From Arthrobacter sp. efr-133-R2A-120 (GTDB lineage Bacteria > Actinomycetota > Actinomycetes > Actinomycetales > Micrococcaceae): a DNA stretch of 64,000 bases. Shown piece after piece: positions 22,607 to 30,585 of the stretch (within the stretch, counting starts at the first letter, position 1; the number at the start of each line of letters is the position of its first letter). Position numbers and translations under genes: made by a program. The notes beneath the pieces are model-generated. The model was not told the DNA's origin and did not search any database. It worked only from the letters and a program-made list of their open reading frames with translations. The stretch is taken from contig NZ_JARVRF010000015.1 of the NCBI RefSeq assembly GCF_030209835.1, positions 98,485 through 162,484 on the forward strand. The letters run 5' to 3'.

Positions 22607-25261
22607 ATGGACGAAACCGAAGGGACCCACACCTCGCCCCCGATTATTCGGGCAGCCGAGCTCCAGGAGATTGTCATTGCCTTGTCAGGGCCGGAACCGG
22701 CCGGGATAGTCATCTCGGGACCGGGCGGCTCCGGAATGACCACCCTCTTGGACGCCGCGGCTTCAGTGCTGGGCGGGTCCTTTAGCGTAATCGCCCACAA
22801 CGTCTCGGAGTCATTCGCGGACATTCCTTTTGGAATCGCCATGGCGCTTGTTCCGGACCTGCCGGCCAGGGCCAAGGTGTGGCCGGGTTCCATCGTGGCA
22901 GCTTGCCGCAAAGCAATACGTGGGGCTGCGACATCCGGATCCGCCGCCTTGCTGGTGCTGGACAACATCGATTTCCTGGATGACATGTCCCTTTGGCTCC
23001 TGAGCCAATTGCTTGTTGAACCGGACATCCGCCTGATTGCCACACACCGCTCGGACCGGCCCTTGAGGATGGAACTCATGGAGTCCGTGGTTTCACGGCA
23101 GCTTGCCGTTGTGACGCTGGATGATCTTACGGAGCAGCAGCTCCGCGAATTCCTTGATGATCGCCTCGGCGGGCGTGCTGCCCGCAGCCTGGTCCGGGAC
23201 ATCCATGCCCTCACCGGAGGAAACCTGCAGACCGCGAAGTTGCTGGTGGACGAAGCCGCGGCGCGTGGCGAGATCGTGGAGCAGGCTGATTCCTGGATAT
23301 TGTCCGGGCCGATCCGCCTGGACGGTTCGCAAGCGCTCGAGCTGACCCGCCACCGGCTTGAGGGCTATTCCGTGCCGCAGCGGCAGGTCGTGGACATTCT
23401 GGCGGTGGGGGAGCCCATACCGCTGGCAGTCCTTGACCAACTTGTCCAAAAGCGGGCGATCGAAGCGCTGCGGGCCGACGGAACGATCCGTGTCCAGAAA
23501 GACAGCCAGGAGACGGCAACGCTCAGCCACGCCATCGAGGGAAGGCTGGCCCGGCAGCAGCTGGGAGCTGCACGGATCCTCGAACTACGCCGGAGCATCT
23601 ACGCGTCGTTTTCACCCGTTGCCGATGACTCGCTCTGGACGCTGTTCCGTCGCGTGGACCTCGAACAGGCGAGTGGTTTGCCGGTGCCCGACGCCGATCT
23701 TTTGGCCGTGGCCATTGCCGCAAACGACATTCACGACAATCGGAGGGCCCGGCGGTCCGCGGAAGCGGTGCAGGCGCCGGAACTCGGGCTGGTTGCAGGT
23801 GTGGAACTGGCAAGGGCGCTCTACCAAACAAGGGATTTCTCCGGGGCGGTCAGGGTCCTGAAGGGTTTGGTGGCGAACACCCCCGACGTCCTGACTCTGG
23901 ACTTCGCCCACGCGGTATGGCTCCTGCTGCATGCGCTTTTGCCGACATCGCCCGGGGCCAGTGTGCTGCAGGCGGTCCTCCAGGATGCCCGACGGCGGCT
24001 GGAGGCTGCCGCCGTCGGAATCCAGCCGGGCGGGGAGGCCCATCGTGACCATTCGGCCGTCCGGGACGAACTGGATGTTCTCCAGCTGTATCTGGATGCG
24101 CAGAACGGCACCTGGCCTTCAGCCAGCGGTGAGCTGTTCCAAAGGCTTAGCCATAGCCAATTGGTCGATCCTGGATTGCGTACGGAGCGCCATCCACCAC
24201 CGCCTACCCAGGCTGGCGTGCTGTTGATGGCCCTCGTATCCCAAGGGCTGGCCGTCAGCGGACGGTTCGCGGACGCCGTCGCCCTTTCGACGCTGGCCCT
24301 CGAAGCCGTGGGGCGGCTGCCACGGTGCCCCGTGGACTTCCACTCCACGGTGCTGACCATCCACGGGTCCAATCTGATCTGGCGCGGGCAATGGGGCGGC
24401 CCCGAAATGTTCTGCGCCGGCAGTTCCAGCTACAGCAACCGGATGAGCTATTTCGGCGGCTCCGCCCACCTTTACAGGGCGCTCGTCCTCGCCAGGCAGG
24501 GGAGCCTGGAACTGGCGTGTGAACAATTCCGCCAGGCCAAGGCCCGGCTCGATGAAGCCGACCCCGACGGGCTCCTGCCACCGGCCCTCGGAGGACTTGC
24601 CGCGGCTGCGTGGTTGCTGGGCGATGTCAACCAGGTACGTCGCGCGTTGGCGGCCTACGACTCGCGGGCCAGCGGCGGGAACTATCTCGCCTCGCAGCTC
24701 GCCGAAAGCTATTCGTCCGCCGCCCGGTCAGTGCTGGTTGGCGCGGAACACTCGCACCGGAAACTGCTCCAACTTGCCGGTTCTGCCGCCAAGAAGGGAC
24801 ACCGGGCCCTCGAAATGTTGAATCTCGGCCTGGCTGCCCGCACAGGCAGCCGGGGATACAGGCAGCTGGGAGCGGGAGTGTCCGAACTGGTGTGGAGCGT
24901 CGAGTCCGGCATACCGTCGGGACAGGAAGCAGGACAGGAAATGGGAACAGGGCAAGTCAGCACGGGGGAATCTCAGCAAGCGTTCGACCAGGAGGAAGCG
25001 TTCGCTTTTGACGAGCCCCACCCGGTCGGTCCGGAGACCGGGTCCTCGGTCCTTCCCGGCATTGTCAAGCTTTCACAGCGTGAACGGGAAGTCACCGCCT
25101 TGGTGGCCTCCGGGCTGAGCAGTGCTGAGGTGGCTGCTCGATTGGGTATTGCGGTGAACACGGTCAACGCCCACCTGCAGCGGGTTTACGGCAAGCTCGG
25201 GGTTTCGCGCAGGCAGAAGCTCTCCGAACTGTGGGACGAGTTGGCGAAGCCGGAGGAGTAG
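22607..25261 (+). CDS. LuxR/LAL-type regulator, Walker A lysine replaced by Met
   Basis: 884 residues: N-terminal ATPase-like domain, helical TPR-like middle, an acidic/Gln-rich linker (about 765-810) and a C-terminal LuxR HTH (core IAVNTVNAHLQRVYGKLG). The Walker A loop reads GPGGSGMTT, so the invariant lysine is methionine; the Walker B region is LLVLDNID. The HTH recognition helix differs from the RTVEGHLY of the four tandem regulators at 2-10449, so it may read a different site. Its promoter carries the regional box, suggesting it is itself a target of those regulators. The start is ATG 22607, with AGGA just upstream. It is 123 bases ahead of sufS, with no obvious functional link. Confidence 0.9.
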   Translation: MDETEGTHTSPPIIRAAELQEIVIALSGPEPAGIVISGPGGSGMTTLLDAAASVLGGSFSVIAHNVSESFADIPFGIAMALVPDLPARAKVWPGSIVAACRKAIRGAATSGSAALLVLDNIDFLDDMSLWLLSQLLVEPDIRLIATHRSDRPLRMELMESVVSRQLAVVTLDDLTEQQLREFLDDRLGGRAARSLVRDIHALTGGNLQTAKLLVDEAAARGEIVEQADSWILSGPIRLDGSQALELTRHRLEGYSVPQRQVVDILAVGEPIPLAVLDQLVQKRAIEALRADGTIRVQKDSQETATLSHAIEGRLARQQLGAARILELRRSIYASFSPVADDSLWTLFRRVDLEQASGLPVPDADLLAVAIAANDIHDNRRARRSAEAVQAPELGLVAGVELARALYQTRDFSGAVRVLKGLVANTPDVLTLDFAHAVWLLLHALLPTSPGASVLQAVLQDARRRLEAAAVGIQPGGEAHRDHSAVRDELDVLQLYLDAQNGTWPSASGELFQRLSHSQLVDPGLRTERHPPPPTQAGVLLMALVSQGLAVSGRFADAVALSTLALEAVGRLPRCPVDFHSTVLTIHGSNLIWRGQWGGPEMFCAGSSSYSNRMSYFGGSAHLYRALVLARQGSLELACEQFRQAKARLDEADPDGLLPPALGGLAAAAWLLGDVNQVRRALAAYDSRASGGNYLASQLAESYSSAARSVLVGAEHSHRKLLQLAGSAAKKGHRALEMLNLGLAARTGSRGYRQLGAGVSELVWSVESGIPSGQEAGQEMGTGQVSTGESQQAFDQEEAFAFDEPHPVGPETGSSVLPGIVKLSQREREVTALVASGLSSAEVAARLGIAVNTVNAHLQRVYGKLGVSRRQKLSELWDELAKPEE

Positions 25262-25383
25262 GGTCGGCGCTCCGCGGATGAAGGCAGCGAAGCCGATTGG
25301 TGGGACAATTACTAGGTGACGCCGCCACTCCTGGCGGTCAGCCGCTGGCGATTGCCACGTAGTCCTAACAAGGAGCACCGGTT

Positions 25384-26718
25384 TTGACAATGGTTTCCAC
25401 CCCCGCGAGGGGAGATGCCCAGGTTTCCGCACTCGATGACGATGAAGTCCGTCGCATCCGGAACGACTTCCCCGTTCTTGAGCAGGAAATCAACGGCAAA
25501 CCGCTGGTCTACCTGGATTCGGGAGCCACCTCGCAGAACCCCCGGAGCGTTCTCGAGGCTGAGCAGGAATTCTATGAACAGCGGAACTCCGCCGTCCATC
25601 GCGGCGCGCACCATCTTGCGGTAGAAGCCACGGACGCCTTCGAGGAAGCGCGTGCCACCGTGGCACGTTTTGTGGGAGTGCAGGACGATGAGCTGATCTG
25701 GACCGCCAACGCCACCGCCGGGCTGAACCTCCTGGCCTATTCGTTTTCGAACGCCAGCGTGGGGCGGGCAGCCGGCGACGCCGGGCGTTTTGCCCTCAAG
25801 CCGGGCGACGAAGTGCTTGTCACCGAAATGGAACACCATGCCAACTTGATCCCCTGGCAGGAATTGTGCCGGCGGACCGGAGCAAGCCTTAAGTACATTC
25901 CCTTGGACGACGCCGGTGCGCTGCGTCTTGAGGAAGCAGCACGCCTCATGACCGCGCGCACCAGGATCCTGGCCTTCACCCACACCTCCAACGTGCTTGG
26001 CAACATCAACCCCGTGGACGTGTTGGTCCGGATGGCCCGGGAAGTGGGCGCCTTGGTGGTCCTGGACGCCTGCCAGTCCGCGCCGCACCTGCCCTTGGAC
26101 TTCAAGGCCCTTGACGTGGATTTCGCGGTATTCTCCGGCCACAAAATGCTGGGGCCAACGGGTATCGGCGCGGTCTATGGCCGCAGCGAACTACTCAATG
26201 CCATGCCACCGTTCCTGACCGGTGGTTCCATGATCACTACCGTGACCATGGAGGAAGCCCACTACCTGCCCGCCCCGCAGCGTTTCGAGGCCGGAACCCA
26301 GGCTATTTCTCAGGCGGTGGCACTGGCTGCCGCAGCAAACTACCTCAGCGAAACAGGAATGCACCGGATCGCCCTTCGTGAGGCGGAGCTTGGCCAAAGG
26401 CTTGTCACAGGCCTTAGCGCTATCGACGGCGTGCGAGTGCTGGGACCCGGTCCAGGAGAAGAACGGACCGGACTTGCCGCGTTCGACGTCGCCGGAGTGC
26501 ACGCGCACGACGTCGGGCAGTACCTCGATGATCTGGGCATCGCCGTCCGGGTGGGTCACCATTGTGCCCAGCCTCTGCACCGCAGGCTGGGCCTGAGCGC
26601 TTCCACCAGGGCCAGTACGTACCTGTACACCACATCCGAAGAAGTCGACCTGCTGGTCGAGGCCGTCGCGCAGATCAGGCCATACTTTGGTGTAACCGCT
26701 GCCGGAGCCACATCATGA
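25384..26718 (+). CDS. sufS: Cysteine desulfurase SufS
   Basis: 444 residues, group II PLP-dependent cysteine desulfurase that passes sulfur to SufU for Fe-S cluster assembly. The PLP lysine is in FSGHKMLGPTG, EMEHHAN carries the cofactor-stacking histidine, and the persulfide cysteine is in RVGHHCAQPLHRRLG. The TTG start at 25384 is nine bases after AAGGAG; ATG 25390 is the alternative. It overlaps sufU by ATGA. The sufBCD genes are not in this window, so this pair is separate from the main suf operon or duplicates it. Confidence 0.93.
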   Translation: MTMVSTPARGDAQVSALDDDEVRRIRNDFPVLEQEINGKPLVYLDSGATSQNPRSVLEAEQEFYEQRNSAVHRGAHHLAVEATDAFEEARATVARFVGVQDDELIWTANATAGLNLLAYSFSNASVGRAAGDAGRFALKPGDEVLVTEMEHHANLIPWQELCRRTGASLKYIPLDDAGALRLEEAARLMTARTRILAFTHTSNVLGNINPVDVLVRMAREVGALVVLDACQSAPHLPLDFKALDVDFAVFSGHKMLGPTGIGAVYGRSELLNAMPPFLTGGSMITTVTMEEAHYLPAPQRFEAGTQAISQAVALAAAANYLSETGMHRIALREAELGQRLVTGLSAIDGVRVLGPGPGEERTGLAAFDVAGVHAHDVGQYLDDLGIAVRVGHHCAQPLHRRLGLSASTRASTYLYTTSEEVDLLVEAVAQIRPYFGVTAAGATS

Positions 26719-27227
26719 GCGGCCTGGATTCCTTGTACCAGCAGCTGATCCTGGAGCACTCCAAGACCCGCAGCGGTGGAGACCTCGCCAAGCTTCCGGC
26801 CGCGGCAACGGGCACTCCCGGCCCGGGACAGGGCGGAACGGGACAGAGCCACCAGCTCAATCCCATTTGCGGGGACGAAATCACCCTCCGGCTGAGTCTC
26901 GGCACTGACGGTGACGGACAGGCTGTCACGGAGATCCATTGGGACGGTGACGGCTGTGCCATTTCGATGGCCTCCGCGTCCATCCTCAGTGAAATGGCAC
27001 CGGGCATGTCCCCGACGTCCCTTCGCCACACGATCGATCACTTCCGGGAATTGATGCGTTCGCGCGGCAAGCTGGAAGCGGATGAGGAACTGCTGCAGGA
27101 CGCTGCCGCCCTGGCCGGGGTTGCCAAGTATCCTGCCCGGGTAAAGTGCGCCATGCTCGCATGGGTTGCCGCGGAGGACGCGCTGCGCCAAGCCGAGGCG
27201 GGCCAAGGGGTGTCCCAGGCTCTCTAA
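26715..27227 (+). CDS. sufU: SufU-type sulfur-transfer/scaffold protein
   Basis: 170 residues starting at the ATGA overlap with sufS. The three metal/sulfur-binding cysteines typical of SufU are present in NPICGDEI, GDGCAIS and RVKCAML. An insertion of about 20 Gly/Gln/Thr-rich residues (about 25-45) precedes the first cysteine motif and is longer than usual. SufU accepts the persulfide from SufS with a bound zinc. The long frame upstream of 26715 is only the alternate frame of sufS. Confidence 0.93.
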   Translation: MSGLDSLYQQLILEHSKTRSGGDLAKLPAAATGTPGPGQGGTGQSHQLNPICGDEITLRLSLGTDGDGQAVTEIHWDGDGCAISMASASILSEMAPGMSPTSLRHTIDHFRELMRSRGKLEADEELLQDAAALAGVAKYPARVKCAMLAWVAAEDALRQAEAGQGVSQAL

Positions 27228-27244
27228 CGCGGGTAGCCCGAGGT

Positions 27245-27296
27245 CGAGTAGCGTCCACTCTATTTCGGGCTCCGGGCCGGACTTAGCCTCGAAGCA
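27245..27296 (+). promoter_or_regulatory. Regulated leaderless promoter of the 45-residue peptide
   Basis: Box CGAGTAGCGTCCACTCT (27245-27261), 22 bases, then -10 TAGCCT (27284-27289). The transcription start is predicted at the A of ATG 27296, so the mRNA would have no leader. The box is centred at -43, as at the other promoters. Confidence 0.65.
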
Positions 27297-27433
27297 TGAT
27301 TACCTTGGAGAGCAGGCGCGAATGGCGCCGGAGCCAGCATCGGGTCCGCAGGGCGGAATTCGTGGTTGTGGGATTGTTGCTCGTCCTCGTCGCCGCGACA
27401 ATTCTCGCCGCCGTCGCGGGACTGATGCAGTAA
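27296..27433 (+). CDS. 45-residue single-pass membrane peptide
   Basis: ATG 27296 to TAA 27433. The basic, Arg-rich N-terminus (MITLESRREWRRSQHRVRR, residues 1-19) is followed by one hydrophobic helix of about 23 residues starting near EFVVVGLLL and ending AVAGLMQ. There is no Shine-Dalgarno, but the ATG coincides with the predicted transcription start, consistent with leaderless translation common in Actinobacteria. The topology (positive inside, helix, very short outside) suits a small regulatory or assembly membrane protein. It belongs to the same candidate regulon as the polysaccharide genes. No family is recognised. Confidence 0.65.
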   Translation: MITLESRREWRRSQHRVRRAEFVVVGLLLVLVAATILAAVAGLMQ

Positions 27434-27482
27434 GGGCCGGACGCACCAACGCAGCCATGCTGCGGGGTTCACGACCGACTAT

Positions 27483-27526
27483 ATGACGTTGAAAAGCCTA
27501 CGAGATGACGTTGAAAAGCCTACGAG
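27483..27526 (+). repeat. Perfect 22-bp tandem duplication
   Basis: Two adjacent identical 22-base units (27483-27504 and 27505-27526), beginning ATGACGTTGAAAAG and ending CTACGAG, directly before a terminator. They are non-coding as far as I can see. Confidence 0.85.
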
Positions 27527-27532
27527 GCAAAG

Positions 27533-27570
27533 AAAAGCTCGGACCCGCAAAAACCGGTCCGAGCTTTTTT
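27533..27570. terminator. Rho-independent bidirectional terminator
   Basis: Stem AAAAGCTCGGACC pairs with GGTCCGAGCTTTT around a ten-base loop, with U-tracts possible in both directions. It serves the 45-residue peptide gene on the plus strand and the small membrane protein gene on the minus strand. Confidence 0.9.
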
Positions 27571-27593
27571 GTACCGTTGGCCTAGTCACCGCA

Positions 27594-27797
27594 TCATTTG
27601 GGTACCGCTGCGATGAGCACCGAAATCGACATGAGACCGAGAATTGCCCAAACAAAGATCAATGACCAGTTCTTCTCTTGGGCTTTCCTGTGGGCCCCAT
27701 GCCACACTCGTTCCATACTATTCGCGTCCATAGCAGCAAGGTATTCCTGCCGAAACCGGCCAAACAGCGTGCCAACCACCCTACTTGAAAGACTCAT
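27594..27797 (-). CDS. 67-residue small membrane protein
   Basis: MSLSSRVVG start at 27797 (GGAG two bases upstream); a frame opening at 27830 is also possible. One C-terminal membrane helix (about residues 44-65, WSLIFVWAILGLMS) follows a charged helical N-terminal part. The stop lies 24 bases before a strong terminator, which supports a real transcript. No domain is recognised. It stands alone between the candidate-regulon peptide and the pyruvyl-transferase operon. A GAGTA half-site (ACGAGTAGCC) lies about 30 bases before the start, without the second half. Confidence 0.6.
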   Translation of the reverse strand: MSLSSRVVGTLFGRFRQEYLAAMDANSMERVWHGAHRKAQEKNWSLIFVWAILGLMSISVLIAAVPK

Positions 27798-27991
27798 TAC
27801 TCCATTTGAAATATCGGCTACTCGTATCATTCCCGTCGTGGCATTTCCTGGGTGTCAGCACTCAAAACCCGGAGAATCGTCAAGGTTCGGAGTCCCCGGA
27901 GAAGAACGATAGGCTGTTTCAGCGCATCCGGAAGTGGTTGGGAGCCTAGCCACTGCAACCACTGCGTGCATGGTTATGGAAGGACCGAGCG

Positions 27992-29548
27992 TTGAAGATT
28001 CTTGTACAAGGCGATTTGGGCCAGGTGGCCTACCACGTCGGTGACGAGGCGATGGCAATCGCAGCGGCTGATGAACTTCGAGCCCGGTTGCAAGCCGGAA
28101 TCGTCCTCCTCACCCGCGACCCGGGACAAACCGGGGAGCTTTACGGCACGGCCGCGATAGACACCTTGGTGTTCCCCTGGCCGCCGGCAGAGCGCAGCAA
28201 CCACTTGGAGCTCGTCCGCCGGGCGGCTCGAGGAGACAGGACGGCCTTGCCCCCGCAAGATTCGGTGTGGCGGGTCATTGACGAAGTGAAATCGGCCGAC
28301 GGCGTGCTGATCGCGGGCGGCGGCAACATGAATTCATTGTATGGATGGTTGCTCTATGAACGTGCGGCGCTGGGCCTTATAGCGAAGGAACTGGGCAAGC
28401 CGTTGGTTGTGAGCGGACAGACTTTCGGTCCCACGCTGTTACCCCAGGATCAGCAAATTCTCCATGAACTCTTGGATTACGCGGCGTTGGTGGGTGCGAG
28501 GGAGCCATCTTCCTATGCGCTGGGCTTCCAGATGGGCCTGGGTTCCGGGAAGCTCATCAGGGTCCTGGACGATGCCAGCTTCCTGGTCCCGCCCGGATCG
28601 GTAGGCGCACTGCCCGGATCGGTAGACGCACTGCCCGGATCGGTAGGCGCGGAAAATCCAGCCGGGGAAGAGTTCGAGTATCCGGCCGGCCCTTTCATTG
28701 CGGCGACCTTTGGTCCCGAATCCTGGCGGGACGGAACCCGCAGCCTTGCAAAGCTGGGAGAGGTGTTGGACCGGGCCGTGGAGCTGACCGGCCTTCCGGT
28801 CTATCTGATCCCGCACGTCGGCCCCCTGGGCCAAGATGGCCAGGGCGGTGACCACGAGTCCCATGAAACTGTACTGGCACACTCCCGGAGCGGCCGGGTT
28901 CACGTTTGCCCCGTGCTTCCGGCCCCCGCGGCCGCGGCATTGACGGTGGCATCGGAGCTAGTGCTGACAAACCGCTACCACCCTGTGGTCTTCGGCCTAG
29001 CTGCCGGCGTGCCGGTTGTTGCGCTCGCGAATGACTCCTACTCGGATGTGAGATTGCATGGAGCCATGGGCAACTGGGGTGTGCAGGACTGGGCCTTGCC
29101 GCTGAGCAGCCTCGACATCGACGGTTTCGACCTTGCGATCGCCGAAGCATGGACGAGGCGCGCGGAAATCCGCGAGCACCTCGACTCGCTGCGTCCCCAG
29201 ATACACGCCGTCCACGAGAACTGGTGGGACGCCGTCGCAAGCATTTTCTCGGCGACAGGCGTCGAAGCAGCAATGGGGCTGGGGGACGTCGTGACGCTTG
29301 AATCGGACTCGGAGTGGGCCAAACAGGCCCGCGGCCAACGGGCCCAGTTCCGTGCATTGAGCGGCGGTATCGCCAGCCTCTGGACGGAGTGGGACGACGT
29401 CCGCTCGCAACGCGATCTACTGTTGCATGAACGGAATGAAGCCCTGGATGAAAAGGAACGAATCGTGCAATCACGATCATTCAGGACCGCTTCCTTGTTG
29501 CGCAAAGGTGCCAACGTGCTGCGCCGTGTTTCCGGAGGCCGTCGATGA
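27992..29548 (+). CDS. Polysaccharide pyruvyl transferase family protein (CsaB-like)
   Basis: 518 residues. The first ~390 match the polysaccharide pyruvyl transferase fold: GDEAM near residue 27, GGGNMNSLYGW (about 109-119), SGQTFGPTL and the C-terminal TNRYHPVVFGLAAGVP. Family members transfer enolpyruvate from PEP to a sugar, making ketal-pyruvate on wall polymers or capsules. A predicted coiled coil (about 455-495) is appended. Residues about 200-219 contain a heptad-like PGSVGAL repeat encoded by 21-bp DNA repeats. The TTG start at 27992 is chosen because GGAAGGA lies seven bases upstream. It overlaps the next glycosyltransferase by ATGA. The pyruvylated product would be a natural anchor for the SLH protein at 13439 (inference). 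Confidence 0.8.
   Translation: MKILVQGDLGQVAYHVGDEAMAIAAADELRARLQAGIVLLTRDPGQTGELYGTAAIDTLVFPWPPAERSNHLELVRRAARGDRTALPPQDSVWRVIDEVKSADGVLIAGGGNMNSLYGWLLYERAALGLIAKELGKPLVVSGQTFGPTLLPQDQQILHELLDYAALVGAREPSSYALGFQMGLGSGKLIRVLDDASFLVPPGSVGALPGSVDALPGSVGAENPAGEEFEYPAGPFIAATFGPESWRDGTRSLAKLGEVLDRAVELTGLPVYLIPHVGPLGQDGQGGDHESHETVLAHSRSGRVHVCPVLPAPAAAALTVASELVLTNRYHPVVFGLAAGVPVVALANDSYSDVRLHGAMGNWGVQDWALPLSSLDIDGFDLAIAEAWTRRAEIREHLDSLRPQIHAVHENWWDAVASIFSATGVEAAMGLGDVVTLESDSEWAKQARGQRAQFRALSGGIASLWTEWDDVRSQRDLLLHERNEALDEKERIVQSRSFRTASLLRKGANVLRRVSGGRR
28592..28651 (+). repeat. 21-bp in-frame repeat, about 2.8 copies
   Basis: Unit TGCCCGGATCGGTAGGCGCA plus one base is repeated almost perfectly, encoding PGSVGAL/PGSVDAL/PGSVGAE in the pyruvyl transferase. 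It is a likely site of copy-number variation. Confidence 0.8.
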
Positions 29549-30534
29549 ACGCCCAGGCCCGCGTCGCCGTCGTCGTACGCACAAAAAACCGGCCGGTCCT
29601 CTTGCGCAGGGCGCTCGCGGACATCTTTGACCAGTCCTTCGAGGATGTTGCGGTGGTCGTCGTGAACGACGGCGGGAATCCTGTTCCCGTAGACGCGCTC
29701 GCCAGGACCTGGGACCACCTTCCCGCCGGCAAGCTGACGATCCTCCATCACGAGGCCAGCAAAGGCATGGAGGCCGCGTCCAACGCGGGAATCCATGCCA
29801 CGGACTCGGAGTTCATCTCCATTCATGACGACGACGATCGTTGGCACAGGGACTTCTTGAAGAAGACCGTGGGCTTCCTCGAGGGGGCGCCGCAGGCCCA
29901 GGGCGTGGCCGTCCGGACGGATATCGTCTATGAGGAAATCCGTGGCGGAGTCATCGAGCAGACCGGCTCCCAGGGGTTTGAGCATGAGCTTCGGGCGATC
30001 ACCTTGTCCGATATGCTTCGCAGCAACCGGGTGGTGCCGATTTCCTTCCTGTACCGCCGTTCCATCCTGGAGCGGATCGGGTGTTACAACGAAGCGCTGG
30101 ACGCCGTGGGGGATTGGGAGTTCAACCTCCGTTTCCTTTCGGCGTCTCCCATCGAATTGCTGGACGGCGAGCCCCTTGCCTACTGGTGCCATCGACCATC
30201 AGAGCGCGGCGACATGGGAAACAGTGTCATCGCCGGTGCCGATGACCACCAGAAGTTCGACCGCTATGTGCGTGATGTCTACCTTCGCGAAGAGGCAGGC
30301 AAGACTGGATACGGAACCTTGCTCTATTTGGCCCAGATGCACGGCCAGCAAGAAGGTGCAATCCGTGAGTTGCGCGAGTTGGCGGAGCGGATAAATTCAA
30401 GTGTGGACGAGCTGGGCCGAAGGGTGGCGTCCTTGGAAGAAACCGTCCTGAACAGGACCAGCTTTACCGATCTTGCCAGACGTCCCGGCCGGGTGACCGG
30501 CAGGATCGTCCGGTTCTTGCGCGGCAATCGATGA
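29545..30534 (+). CDS. Family 2 glycosyltransferase with C-terminal coiled coil
   Basis: 329 residues, ATGA overlap with the pyruvyl transferase gene. GT-A fold nucleotide-sugar transferase: VVVRTKNRP at the N-terminus, VVVNDGG (the UDP-binding Asp), HDDDDRW (about 92-98, the metal-binding DxD) and GDWEFNLRF for the catalytic base region. The last ~70 residues form a helical/coiled-coil segment and a basic tail, similar in style to the end of its partner, so the two products may interact. It probably adds a sugar to a surface polymer that the partner pyruvylates. Donor and acceptor are unknown. There is no membrane segment. Confidence 0.85.
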   Translation: MNAQARVAVVVRTKNRPVLLRRALADIFDQSFEDVAVVVVNDGGNPVPVDALARTWDHLPAGKLTILHHEASKGMEAASNAGIHATDSEFISIHDDDDRWHRDFLKKTVGFLEGAPQAQGVAVRTDIVYEEIRGGVIEQTGSQGFEHELRAITLSDMLRSNRVVPISFLYRRSILERIGCYNEALDAVGDWEFNLRFLSASPIELLDGEPLAYWCHRPSERGDMGNSVIAGADDHQKFDRYVRDVYLREEAGKTGYGTLLYLAQMHGQQEGAIRELRELAERINSSVDELGRRVASLEETVLNRTSFTDLARRPGRVTGRIVRFLRGNR

Positions 30535-30585
30535 CGTCCGGCTTATCCTCGAACCGCCCAACGCGGGCGAACGTGACCAGGTGCA

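Noticed and set aside
26562..26714. Longer sufU reading frame starting inside sufS
   Set aside because: The residues are out-of-frame sufS sequence; the ATGA overlap at 26715 gives the normal SufU N-terminus.
27798..27991. Inverted GTGGTT/AACCAC and GAGTA-like fragments before the pyruvyl transferase gene
   Set aside because: They do not fit the box spacing and have no -10 at the expected distance.
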